64,000 nucleotides of DNA from Desulfogranum japonicum DSM 18378. Its GTDB lineage: Bacteria > Desulfobacterota > Desulfobulbia > Desulfobulbales > Desulfobulbaceae. Of the stretch, positions 39,734-48,412 are shown piece by piece. The notes beneath the pieces are model-generated. The model searched no databases and was not told the origin of the DNA. It saw only the letters and a program-made list of their open reading frames with translations. Position 1 is the stretch's first letter. Every line of letters starts with the position of its first letter. The stretch covers positions 38,041 to 102,040 of the forward strand of contig NZ_KE386997.1 of the NCBI RefSeq assembly GCF_000429945.1. The letters run 5' to 3'. The translations under genes were made by a program, and so were the position numbers.

Positions 39734-41782
39734 ATGAAAAACATCAAAATAGGTGTCAAACTCGTTGGAGGATTCGTACTCACAGCATTAATCATTATAT
39801 TTGTTGGCATAACGGCTCTTGTAGAACAGGGCAAATTGCAACACGAAGCAGAGACGTTGGAAAAAGAGGCTATGCCTGCCGTGCGCGACATCCTTATTAT
39901 CAAAAGTGAAGCAGGCAAAATAGCTACGCTTATGCATACACTGCTCACTCCGTACGCTACCAGACAACAACGAGAAATAGCACACAACGGTCTGCTTGAT
40001 GCAAGAAAAATATATGGGGAAGCAAAAAATAGATTTGAGAGTCTGCCTTTCAAAAAAACACTCAATTCAGAATGGCAACAGTTTAGCAGTAGCATCTCCC
40101 AGTGGGCTGAGATCAACAATGAAGCTGTCGAGCTTTCTCAGGATCTCCTCAACCTGGACATGTTCAACCCCACAAAACTCAATGAAGACATGGATGATTT
40201 CGAAATCAGTCACAATCAGTTGCTTGCCAATGTCGGTAAGCTCCTCACATTTAATGAGTCGTTCATGGGGGGGACAGATTCAACGGCTTGCAGTCTTGGG
40301 AAATGGCTGAATAATATGAGTACTTCCAATCCAGAGATCACAGCCCTTGCCGAGCAACTTCGGCCCATACATCACCAACTGCATGAGAGTGTCAAAAACA
40401 TAAAACAATTGGTGGTGGAAGGGCAATCCTATCAGGCACGTGAAGTGGCGCATACAGTACTCTATCCGACTTCAGAACAAGTATTTAAAATAGTTAACCA
40501 GATGCGGGAAATCGCCCATGAAGCCTATAAAAAATTCGAACGTATGAATACCCTGCTTTTGGTCGATGCTGAAAAACAACAACTAGCAACCTTTGCCGCC
40601 ATAGACGATATCGTCAAATCAGCAGAAAAATATGCGAGCGACATCAGTCTGGAAGCACAGTCAGTTGCAAAAACCGGCCGAACCATCACGTTGGCAGGGC
40701 TTATAGTGGGCACAACCCTAGCTCTTACTCTGGGGATTATGTTGACCTTACTGATTACCAAACCATTATTTAAAGGAGTCGATCTGGCAAAAGCCATGGC
40801 TTCGGGGGATATGACTCAAACCATGGATGTTGATCAAAAAGATGAAATTGGCATCTTGGCGGCATCGCTTAACGACATGGCTCAAAATTTGCGCAATATG
40901 ATAGCAGATCTTGGTCAGGGGGTTTTGAAAGTCGATGATTCCAGCAGTCAACTTGCAGCCATCTCCAACCAGTTGTCTGCCGGCGCAGAAAATACTGCCA
41001 ACCGATCAAGTCAGGTTGCTGCAGCTGCTGAAGAAATGAGTGCCAATCAGGATAGTGTTGCCGCTGCCATGGAACAGGCCTCGGTTAACGTGAACATGGT
41101 AGCTTCAGCGGCTGAAGAGATGAATGCCACTATTTCAGAAATAGCAGGCAATTCTGGCCGTGCTACAGAAATCACCACCCACGCTGTGAGCCAATCGAAA
41201 ATTGCCTCTGATCGTGTCAATGAATTGGGCCGGGCTGCGGATGAGATTACCAAAGTGACCGAGGCGATCACAGAAATCTCAGAGCAGACTAATCTGCTCG
41301 CGCTGAACGCCACAATTGAAGCTGCCCGTGCTGGTGAGGCTGGAAAAGGATTTGCCGTTGTTGCCAATGAAATTAAAGACCTCGCGAAACAGACAGCTGA
41401 AGCGACTCTGGATATAAAGACCAAGATACAGGGGATTCAGGAAGCCACAGGAATTACGGTGAAAGAAATCAATGAAATCAGCTCGGTAATCACAGATGTC
41501 GACCAAATCGTGGCAACCATTGCAGCTGCTGTGGAAGAACAGACGGCTACAACAAGAGAGATAGCTGAAAACATTACCCAGGTCTCTGAAGGTATCAACG
41601 AGGTGAATGAAAATGTCGCGCAAAGCTCCAGTGTCTCAGCAGAAATCGCAGCAGAAATCGCAGAGGTAAATAATAGTGCTGACGAGATGAATATTGGAAG
41701 CAGCAGGGTAAAGGAAAGTGCTGGAGAACTCTCTCAGGTTGCGGAAACCTTAAAGCAGATGGTGGCGAAATTCAAAGTGTAG
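39734..41782 (+). CDS. methyl-accepting chemotaxis protein with CZB-like periplasmic motif
   Basis: 682 aa from the ATG at 39734, preceded by GAGGAGAGGGG. Membrane helix 1 (about 10-30), periplasmic ligand domain containing a CZB-like motif ([13 protein letters not shown] then [11 protein letters not shown]), helix 2 ([20 protein letters not shown]), HAMP, then a long coiled-coil signalling domain with the hairpin tip [26 protein letters not shown] motifs bind zinc and are redox or hypochlorite sensitive in other proteins, but here it is on the outer side, so the ligand is uncertain. No C-terminal CheR/CheB pentapeptide is seen. An intrinsic terminator follows. Confidence 0.93.
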   Translation: MKNIKIGVKLVGGFVLTALIIIFVGITALVEQGKLQHEAETLEKEAMPAVRDILIIKSEAGKIATLMHTLLTPYATRQQREIAHNGLLDARKIYGEAKNRFESLPFKKTLNSEWQQFSSSISQWAEINNEAVELSQDLLNLDMFNPTKLNEDMDDFEISHNQLLANVGKLLTFNESFMGGTDSTACSLGKWLNNMSTSNPEITALAEQLRPIHHQLHESVKNIKQLVVEGQSYQAREVAHTVLYPTSEQVFKIVNQMREIAHEAYKKFERMNTLLLVDAEKQQLATFAAIDDIVKSAEKYASDISLEAQSVAKTGRTITLAGLIVGTTLALTLGIMLTLLITKPLFKGVDLAKAMASGDMTQTMDVDQKDEIGILAASLNDMAQNLRNMIADLGQGVLKVDDSSSQLAAISNQLSAGAENTANRSSQVAAAAEEMSANQDSVAAAMEQASVNVNMVASAAEEMNATISEIAGNSGRATEITTHAVSQSKIASDRVNELGRAADEITKVTEAITEISEQTNLLALNATIEAARAGEAGKGFAVVANEIKDLAKQTAEATLDIKTKIQGIQEATGITVKEINEISSVITDVDQIVATIAAAVEEQTATTREIAENITQVSEGINEVNENVAQSSSVSAEIAAEIAEVNNSADEMNIGSSRVKESAGELSQVAETLKQMVAKFKV

Positions 41783-41808
41783 AAACAGATAAAAAAAAGT
41801 TAACCGCA

Positions 41809-41842
41809 ATGGACGCCCGCCCCCCAGCAGGCGTCCATTTTT
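41809..41842. terminator. intrinsic terminator between convergent chemoreceptor and TPR-methyltransferase genes
   Basis: Stem ATGGACGCC / GGCGTCCAT, 12-nt loop, then a T-run (TTTTT) on the plus strand. Clear terminator for the chemoreceptor; possibly used for both strands. Confidence 0.85.
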
Positions 41843-41846
41843 GTGT

Positions 41847-43058
41847 TCAGGGAGCCCAGGATAAGAGAAAGATTGCTCCCTGAATCCACCCTTCCCCCTC
41901 TTTTCTGACATTCAGTGCGGTAACGCAGTGTTCTATGTTAAACCCCATCTCTTCGGACAATGTCTCTATATAAGCCCTGGAATGGGCGAATCTTCCCGTT
42001 GACTGGAGTACCCAGTTTTCATCTCCAGGTTCTGATTCCACTGAAAAACAGAGCCAGGCACTACTTGAGCAGCGGGCTTTCATAGCGGTGAAAACAGGCC
42101 GCAGGTCACCAATGTATGAGAAGACATCGGCCGCCAGAAGCAGATCGTATAACGTGCCATTTTCCTGTAAAAACTCTACCAGTTCTGCCTCATATAGATA
42201 ATCGTATACCCTTTTTTCGTCAGCCAGTGCAAGCATTTTCGGAGAAAGATCAACACCGCTCATAGTGTTACAAAGGGGACGAAAACGTTCTCCGCACAGC
42301 CCTGTTCCGCACCCCAGATCCAAAATATGGCTAAAATGCCTGTTTTGCTGATATTTTTCCACAACATCAAACATTTTTCGGGGTACAATGTATTGAAGAT
42401 CGTTTAACAGGTTATCTTCGAATTCTTCGGAATACGTATCAAACAACTCTCTGACATACTCTTTTGGGGGGGCATCTACCTGCCTGGAATGAATGGCTTC
42501 GAGCATATAACAGGCTGCTGTATTCTGTGGATTCAGATCCACCAATCTTTTATACAGGGGCTCTGCGAGATCAAATTTCTCCTGCAGATGATATATATAC
42601 GCAAGATTATTAAGCGCAGGCTCAAATCGTCCATCCAGAGTCAGCAGGTGTTCATAGACAATTACAGCCTCATCCAAAGCTCCGCTATCTTTCAGACAAC
42701 TCCCCAGATTATAGAGAACTTCTATATCTTCCGGCTGCCTGTCTAACGCGTGCCTGTAGGCTATGCCTGCCTCCAGGAACAATTCCATATTCCTGCAGGT
42801 GAGCCCCAGATTAAACCAGTAATCCGCATCATCGTCATTGATGGCTAAGGCATGCTCAAACGCATCTCTGGCTGCAGAGAATTCACCCAACTCAAAGTGA
42901 GCAAGGCCAAGGTTATAATACACAAGGTCTGCATCGTTAACCTCTTGAATCACCTTACCATACAATTCGACAGCTTCTTTATGCCTGCCTTCACCATGCA
43001 AGGTAATAGCCTGCATATACATTTTTTCTATATCTGACTGCTTACTACGGGTACTCAT
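41847..43058 (-). CDS. TPR-repeat class I SAM methyltransferase
   Basis: 403 aa. Five to six tetratricopeptide repeats (about 5-195; e.g. DLVYYNLGLAHFELGEFSAARDAF, DADYWFNLGLTC, EVLYNLGSCLKDSG, PALNNLAYIYHLQEKFDLAEPLY) are fused to a Rossmann methyltransferase with motif I LDLGCGTGLCGE and a following acidic SGVDLSPKML. The substrate is unknown; TPRs suggest a protein or peptide partner. It is last of a tight operon: 11 bp after the radical SAM gene, which itself overlaps the deaminase gene. Confidence 0.9.
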   Translation of the reverse strand: MSTRSKQSDIEKMYMQAITLHGEGRHKEAVELYGKVIQEVNDADLVYYNLGLAHFELGEFSAARDAFEHALAINDDDADYWFNLGLTCRNMELFLEAGIAYRHALDRQPEDIEVLYNLGSCLKDSGALDEAVIVYEHLLTLDGRFEPALNNLAYIYHLQEKFDLAEPLYKRLVDLNPQNTAACYMLEAIHSRQVDAPPKEYVRELFDTYSEEFEDNLLNDLQYIVPRKMFDVVEKYQQNRHFSHILDLGCGTGLCGERFRPLCNTMSGVDLSPKMLALADEKRVYDYLYEAELVEFLQENGTLYDLLLAADVFSYIGDLRPVFTAMKARCSSSAWLCFSVESEPGDENWVLQSTGRFAHSRAYIETLSEEMGFNIEHCVTALNVRKEGEGWIQGAIFLLSWAP

Positions 43059-43069
43059 ATTACTTACTA

Positions 43070-44095
43070 TCAGTTATTGGGTCGCATCTCCTGCTTAAGA
43101 AGACAACATGAAATTCTGTGAGTTGGTGTGCCATCCTGATTATAGGAAATATTTTCTGGTTGCAACAACTTATTCATCACACATCCTTCAGGAATGGATA
43201 AGGAGAAAAAACGTTGCTCATTAAGCCCTTGAAGATGAACGAGTTGATCATCTTCGATCATATAACTGTGAATGGCATGATCCTCGCAAAGCGGACATTG
43301 ATAGACACGCCCGTTGGGAAAAACAAAGTAATTTTCAGCCACATTTCCAGCACACTCAAATACTTCCCCTGAATCAAGATAGACTTTAGGATAAATAACA
43401 TGAATGCCCCTGCTGGCAGCATCTGTGGCAACCCTGGGGACAATTTCAAGCCATTTGTGAGGATCAACCTGCCAGTCAATATTCTCACCAGCTGTCTCAA
43501 CAGCAGGTTTCCCCCGTAACCCTATCACCTGTATAAAGAAACGTTTAACCCCCCACTGTTCAAGGAGAGCAGGCATCTTGTGCAACGCCTCGATATTTAG
43601 CCCTGAAACAGTATAAATCAGGCTGCAGGTAAAACCTGATGCGATGGCCTTTTGCAGATTGGAGGTGCAGATTGCAAATACCCCCTGCCCGCGTATGGGG
43701 TCATTAACTTCCGGGGTCGGGCCATCAAGGCTGAAACTCAGGTAATCCAATTCTTTGGGGGTAACGGCATCCAGAAGATTATGGAACAGGTATCCATTGG
43801 AATCCACAGTGACCCGATAATCCATGGCTTTCGCATCTCTGATAATTGTTGCCAGATCGGGATGCATGGTGGGTTCTCCACCCAGAAGAATCAGGTTGGT
43901 CTCTTTATCAGGCTGACGGAACAGACGCAGCCAACGATGGACAGTCTCCTGAGGCAAAGTTATATTGCCATGCTGTTCAGGATTGATATAGCAGTGTCTG
44001 CAGGAAAGGTTACAGGCTGTCAAAATATGCAGGAATACATTCCGTTCACCGGGCTTAAAACCTACGGTACGGGCGATTGGATCAAACGACATCAC
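43070..44095 (-). CDS. radical SAM protein with cysteine-rich C-terminus
   Basis: 341 aa. Canonical [4Fe-4S]-SAM motif CNLSCRHCY (C28, C32, C35), GGEP-type motif in LLGGEPTMHPD, and strand motifs DYLSFSLDGPTPEVND. The C-terminal third has cysteines in SGEVFECAG, YQCPLCEDHAIH, GCVMNK and SCCLLK, arranged like a partial SPASM/twitch auxiliary cluster domain. Such enzymes often modify peptides or proteins, but no small precursor peptide gene was found close by. Start overlaps the deaminase stop (ATGA). Confidence 0.9.
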   Translation of the reverse strand: MMSFDPIARTVGFKPGERNVFLHILTACNLSCRHCYINPEQHGNITLPQETVHRWLRLFRQPDKETNLILLGGEPTMHPDLATIIRDAKAMDYRVTVDSNGYLFHNLLDAVTPKELDYLSFSLDGPTPEVNDPIRGQGVFAICTSNLQKAIASGFTCSLIYTVSGLNIEALHKMPALLEQWGVKRFFIQVIGLRGKPAVETAGENIDWQVDPHKWLEIVPRVATDAASRGIHVIYPKVYLDSGEVFECAGNVAENYFVFPNGRVYQCPLCEDHAIHSYMIEDDQLVHLQGLNEQRFFSLSIPEGCVMNKLLQPENISYNQDGTPTHRISCCLLKQEMRPNN

Positions 44096-44643
44096 AAGAG
44101 ATTCTCACCTGGCTGAGCCAGGGTATAGTTGGCGAGAAGGCTATCCTGCCAATAGGAATATTTTTGAAAAAACTGTTGAAAAAGTGCCAGGCTCTCATTC
44201 CGGCAAACACGGTCTACCAGTGTCACTCGCACCTGCGCATACAATGGATTAAGCATATACAGAGGGAGGTTGGCCCCACCTCCCATAACATCTTCATATG
44301 CCCAGACAAAGGTACGAATACCAGAAAGCAGCATGGTGGAGTAGCACATCAAACAGGGTTCCATGGTGGAATATGCTGTTACCGTGGAAAAATCAAGATC
44401 TGGGTTTGCGCGAATCAGCTTCCGCAAAGTGGAGACTTCTGCATGATCAATCTCATTACGTGTATTTTCACCACTATTAAGACGTCTCCCTTTACAAAGA
44501 ACCTGATCATCCTGGACAAAAACACAGCCCACGGGAAATTCACCTTCTGCAAGAGCCTGCCTGGCTTCCTGCAGGGCAATAGCCATGAACTGTTCATGAT
44601 ATTCTGTGGTGTCCCTATTTTCCTGATTATTCTTCACTTGCAT
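44092..44643 (-). CDS. CMP/dCMP-type zinc deaminase (guanine/adenosine deaminase-like)
   Basis: 183 aa. Zinc-dependent deaminase fold with the active site HAEV (H67, E69) and PCLMC (C97, C100). The N-terminus EQFMAIALQEARQALAEGEFPVGCVFV and the middle EPCLMCYSTMLLSGIRTFVWAYED resemble nucleoside/guanine deaminases and TadA. A true tRNA deaminase usually lacks this C-terminal extension, so a free nucleobase or a modified nucleoside is more likely (inference). It opens the deaminase-radical SAM-methyltransferase operon. Confidence 0.88.
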   Translation of the reverse strand: MQVKNNQENRDTTEYHEQFMAIALQEARQALAEGEFPVGCVFVQDDQVLCKGRRLNSGENTRNEIDHAEVSTLRKLIRANPDLDFSTVTAYSTMEPCLMCYSTMLLSGIRTFVWAYEDVMGGGANLPLYMLNPLYAQVRVTLVDRVCRNESLALFQQFFQKYSYWQDSLLANYTLAQPGENLL

Positions 44644-44966
44644 TGATATATTGTAGCATTATTACTACCCATGGAGGAATGATTAAGCTGTCGAACTTCT
44701 TTGTGCATGTAACGTATTGCTGGGAGGTCCGAAATTCACGCAAGCGGACACAGGCCCGTCGTATTGGTCATGTGTTAGCCGGACTGATCGCGATAAGACC
44801 AGATGCACTGTGAGCAGTTACGTAGCCTTCCATTCAATGCAGCTGTTGTTTCATGTACATTTGAAAAGACACACAATGAAAAAATACGTTTCCAGACATT
44901 CGGTCAGGCGATTCGTCAGTATCTGTCTATACCACGGAACATTTCTTCTGTCAAAACCCCAGATTA
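44644..44966. other. 323-bp gap with a family B fragment
   Basis: Upstream region of the deaminase operon on the minus strand. A family B right end is visible at 44808-44821; nothing else was recognised. Confidence 0.5.
44709..44821. repeat. MITE-like family B fragment
   Basis: The right end CTGTGAGCAGTTAC is identical to that of the 49.8 kb copy. The proposed left end GTAACGTATTGC is weak, so the left boundary is uncertain. Confidence 0.35.
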
Positions 44967-46214
44967 CTACATACTCCGCCCAAAACGGAGAATATTTTTA
45001 CCAATGGGAATACCCAGTTCCGGCTGATACCAGTCATGCCCACGATCCTGAAAGGGAACATAGAGCAATGTGATCTGATGGTCACAGAGTGCTACCTGGG
45101 GCAGATGGGGGAAAATATGCTTTTGGGAAGTCGCGCAGGCTGCCAATATGACTTTGACCGACTGCAAAGCCTCTGAGGCGGGCAATGTGACGGGATAAAA
45201 CAAACGTTCATCAAACCTTCCCTTCTCTTCAATTATACGCCACTGGTTCAGTGTCCCTTGCTTGCCGGCCTGCAGGAATAGTTTTGGCCTCATCTTGAAC
45301 CCTGGAATAACAAAACGCATGGGTAGATTTCGCCAGTGTTCACGAGGTAATACCGGCTGATTTGTACGTTGAAAAAAATCCGTCAGGTGAGTTATTCCAA
45401 GAGATGGTATTCTGCCCTGAATTATCCAGAACGGTAGATACATAGCTGTACTGCTCACCTCTGCCATGACCTTCCAGATGACCTCTTTCAATGTATGGAG
45501 CGAGCCAAAAGTCCACGCTTTCCTGCAATTTATACAATGCAGAACCAGGGTATCGGACTCTCCTTCCAGCCCTGCCCCACAATGAGGGCAAAGAGAGGCC
45601 CTGCTCTGTACCTGCCAGGAAGGTTTAAAGGTCACGGTTTGCCGTAGAAGAGGCTCTTGCATCTGTGTTCTTGGCATAAGTGTATTTCTGGTTACAGCAT
45701 CAAAAATCTTTTCCTGCTCCGGCACCAAGGGCAGATAAATAATTGAAAGATTCTCTCCAATATAGGCTCTGTGGAAAAAAGATGAACTGGTAGTGGTAAG
45801 TTCTGAGATCTGTACAGCTTTTGCTAAAATAGCCTGAGATGCAATGGACTGAACACAATACTCTGCCTTGAGCTGAGCTGTTAAACGCTGTAACTTCATA
45901 GCCTGTGGCCTGAGGCCAAGTGATGGTTGGAGCCCTGGTAAAGCCGAGGCAACCTGCGTGGTATCTACGACTTTGTGTGTGATTCCTTTATGAGAAACCA
46001 TAAAGATGGTCCCTTTAAAGCGGATGTAAGGAACCATGAGGTAATTGCCTTCAAGGGGCGCAGGAAGCTTTGGGGGAAGCAAATAGCGAAAGACACCTTT
46101 ACTTTGCAGATAATTTTTTACTCCGCAATAGGAGCAGGTTATCAACCGGTCATTTTCCGTGAGCACAATGGTGGCACCACACTGGGGACACCCTTGCTCG
46201 ATCTGAATATTCAT
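44967..46214 (-). CDS. zinc-ribbon protein of unknown function, SPFH neighbour
   Basis: 415 aa, no membrane segment. N-terminal zinc ribbon (CPQCGATIVLTENDRLITCSYCG, residues 9-31), a beta-rich middle, then a second zinc ribbon (CPHCGAGLEGESDTLVLHCINC, about 211-232) and an alpha/beta C-terminal region. Each ribbon is CxxC...CxxC. It lies 136 bp downstream of the SPFH gene on the same strand; genes of this type accompany SPFH-zinc ribbon proteins in other bacteria. Possible role in assembling membrane or surface complexes (inference). Confidence 0.85.
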   Translation of the reverse strand: MNIQIEQGCPQCGATIVLTENDRLITCSYCGVKNYLQSKGVFRYLLPPKLPAPLEGNYLMVPYIRFKGTIFMVSHKGITHKVVDTTQVASALPGLQPSLGLRPQAMKLQRLTAQLKAEYCVQSIASQAILAKAVQISELTTTSSSFFHRAYIGENLSIIYLPLVPEQEKIFDAVTRNTLMPRTQMQEPLLRQTVTFKPSWQVQSRASLCPHCGAGLEGESDTLVLHCINCRKAWTFGSLHTLKEVIWKVMAEVSSTAMYLPFWIIQGRIPSLGITHLTDFFQRTNQPVLPREHWRNLPMRFVIPGFKMRPKLFLQAGKQGTLNQWRIIEEKGRFDERLFYPVTLPASEALQSVKVILAACATSQKHIFPHLPQVALCDHQITLLYVPFQDRGHDWYQPELGIPIGKNILRFGRSM

Positions 46215-46350
46215 AGTGAAAACATCTTATACGCTGGCAACACCATTCCTGAGATGTTTGTCCTCAAGGGAGAACTATTATCCGCAAAAGAGGTCATCTC
46301 GTCAGATGTACAAATGCCTGAAAGTACAGGGCCGTAAAAATAAGAAAGAA

Positions 46351-47484
46351 TCAGTTCATTTTTTCTCCGCACTGATTACAGAAAATAGCACCAGGCAAAT
46401 TTTCAGTTCCGCACTTGGTGCAGTGTGCTATCTGTGGAGAGGCCTGAGTCGATTGACCGCAACGTGAACAGAATTTGGCGCCTGGAGTTAAATTTTTACC
46501 ACATGAGCTACACTGCTGGAGGATAAGCTGCTGGTGACCGCAGTAGGGGCAAAAACGAGCATCCTTTTGGATCTGATTTCTACATTCCTCACATTGAACA
46601 ACATTGCCTCCATTGAAACTGGCCGTAGCCTGGGAATTTGCCGGCTGTATATTCCCAAACATTGCAGGCATCATCATGCCAAGTCCAAGACCCATGCCAG
46701 CCCCAGCCTCTCCACCATCAACAGCGGCTTTTTCCATGGCCATGGCTGCCTTCATGCGTACGAACTTATCCATGTCCTTCAGCACACTCATGCGCGAACG
46801 GTCATCGATGGCCCCCTGAACTTCAGGAGGTGGCGTTATGGAGGTGATGTACAAACCGTCCAAGGCAAGACCAAACCGTCTGAAATCCTGAACAAGTCTT
46901 TCTTTTAATCCTGCGGCCATTTCATCAAAATTACCGGGTAAATCCAGGAGAGAATCCAGAGTTTCACCAAGGTAATCATTTAACCTGGAAACAATAACGC
47001 GCCGCAGATATTCTTCGATCTGCTGCGTAGTATATTTTCCCATTGTACCGGCAAGGGTATTGATAAACAATACCGGTTGCACCACCCGAAGGTTAAATAC
47101 ACCATGGGCGCGAAGCCGGACAAGCCCCAGCTCGTTATCCCTAAAGGCGACGGGATCAACGGTCCCCCATTTGAGATTGGTAAACACCTTAAGATTGACA
47201 AAATACACCTCAGCCCTAAGTGGACTGATCAACCCCCAGGGTACTGACAGTATTTTGGTTAAGATAGGGATATTTCCTGTTTTCAAGGTATGACGACCAG
47301 GACCAAAACCATCACAGGCCTTACCTTTATAAAATAAAACAGCTGCCTGGCTTTCCCGCACAGTTAACTGGGCACCGAATTTGATTTCTCCCGAACCGTG
47401 TTCCGGTAACCTGTGGAGTAATTCTTCTCCACTTTCGTCAAACCACTCAAGAGATTCAAGCAGTATGGCGTTATCTACTCCCAT
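46351..47484 (-). CDS. SPFH-domain protein with C-terminal zinc ribbons (YdjI-like)
   Basis: 377 aa. SPFH/band 7-type domain (about 25-235; ESQAAVLFYKGKACDGFGPGRHTL, DLPGNFDEMAAGLKERLVQDFRRFGLALDGLYITSI), a short glycine/methionine-rich linker (AGAGMGLGLGMMMPAMF), then four zinc-binding CxxC repeats (CEECRNQIQKDARFCPYCG, CSSCGKNLTPGAKFCSRCG, CTKCGTENLPGAIFCNQCG). It resembles the virion core protein / YdjI family that forms membrane-linked assemblies. The operon partner is the zinc-ribbon protein just downstream. Confidence 0.9.
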   Translation of the reverse strand: MGVDNAILLESLEWFDESGEELLHRLPEHGSGEIKFGAQLTVRESQAAVLFYKGKACDGFGPGRHTLKTGNIPILTKILSVPWGLISPLRAEVYFVNLKVFTNLKWGTVDPVAFRDNELGLVRLRAHGVFNLRVVQPVLFINTLAGTMGKYTTQQIEEYLRRVIVSRLNDYLGETLDSLLDLPGNFDEMAAGLKERLVQDFRRFGLALDGLYITSITPPPEVQGAIDDRSRMSVLKDMDKFVRMKAAMAMEKAAVDGGEAGAGMGLGLGMMMPAMFGNIQPANSQATASFNGGNVVQCEECRNQIQKDARFCPYCGHQQLILQQCSSCGKNLTPGAKFCSRCGQSTQASPQIAHCTKCGTENLPGAIFCNQCGEKMN

Positions 47485-47899
47485 GATGTATATTCCTCGT
47501 AAAACTAAGGGCTGCTGAAATCAATCGCAGCCAGACATTGCATTCTTTTATGTAAAGAGTATATCGGAGAACTGCTCTTTCCCCCAGATAAAGAGACGTA
47601 TAACAATACAAGCACATCCATATCATGGATATTGCCGGCATTGATTTTCTAAAAAGAACACCGAACCGGAAAAAAGGTATTCTCAGGCAGACTCCTGGGA
47701 GGTTGTCCGAGAATAGGAATTTTCGTTCAGATCGAGGCAAACCTGAAAAAATACCACAGGCATATATATGATATTCCGAGGATATTTTTTCAGGTTTAAC
47801 GAAGATATGGGCGGAAATAACATTCTTGGACAGCCTCCTAGATGTAATTATACGACAGGACAGAAATGTCACCAAAATAATTCTCAGGAAGATACAGTA
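47485..47899. other. 415-bp divergent gap with a perfect 15-bp inverted repeat
   Basis: Lies between the SPFH gene (-) and the small hypothetical gene (+). Apart from the inverted repeat at 47739-47797, nothing is recognised. Confidence 0.5.
47739..47797. repeat. perfect 15-bp inverted repeat, 29-nt loop
   Basis: AAACCTGAAAAAATA and TATTTTTTCAGGTTT are exact reverse complements. It may be an operator for the divergent SPFH and 47900 genes or a hairpin in the 5' leader of the latter (about 100 bp upstream of its start). Confidence 0.7.
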
Positions 47900-48250
47900 A
47901 TGACCGAATTTAAACAGCAATGGGATTTTGCAACAGCCATGGCAATTGTTCAGCACCCCACTGTGGACAGTAAAACATGGGCAGAGGCGGTGGAATGGCT
48001 GTTAATCTACGGACCTCCAGAAATCAGAGAAATGCTGACTTCAGCTTCCGGCCATGCCACCAAACAAAGTTTTCCGGATTTGCAGCCTGTGGGATATGAT
48101 GCCGAAGGTTCTCCATGTTACACTGTGCATGAATTAGCCCAGGCATTGGATATTACGGAAGAAGAGGCCGCAGAAATCATTGCTGAAAAAGAAGAAAAAC
48201 ATGGAGTATGCCACCATCGTGGAACTGATGACACATCATCTTTGCAGTGA
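47900..48250 (+). CDS. small conserved-type hypothetical protein
   Basis: 116 aa from the ATG at 47900 (AGGAAG site); a longer frame upstream spans the inverted repeat and is unlikely. The sequence is acidic and soluble, starts MTEFKQQWDFATAMAIVQHPTVDSKTWAEAVEWLLIYGPPEI, and has a helix-turn-helix-like stretch near the end (TVHELAQALDITEEEAAEIIAEKE). No family recognised. It lies between the SPFH operon and the PFK-2 gene, with a convergent partner only on the latter. Confidence 0.7.
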   Translation: MTEFKQQWDFATAMAIVQHPTVDSKTWAEAVEWLLIYGPPEIREMLTSASGHATKQSFPDLQPVGYDAEGSPCYTVHELAQALDITEEEAAEIIAEKEEKHGVCHHRGTDDTSSLQ

Positions 48251-48373
48251 TACCCAGGTACTTGTTACAGCAGACCCTTTGCACCGGATTTAACATTTCT
48301 CACGAGCATGTTTACAACAAATGCGGAGCATCAGAGGTGCAGCTATAGCGGACGAACCGCTGTTCGCTAACCA

Positions 48374-48394
48374 AGCAGATGTATAAAATCTGCT
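48374..48394. terminator. weak hairpin between convergent genes
   Basis: AGCAGAT / ATCTGCT 7-bp stem with 7-nt loop, followed by a short A-rich part on the plus strand. Possible weak bidirectional terminator. Confidence 0.35.
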
Positions 48395-48412
48395 CGCATA
48401 AAAAACGGAATG

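Noticed and set aside
47768..47899. Longer start for the 47900-48250 gene
   Set aside because: Would run through the 15-bp inverted repeat and lacks a ribosome site; AGGAAG precedes the ATG at 47900.
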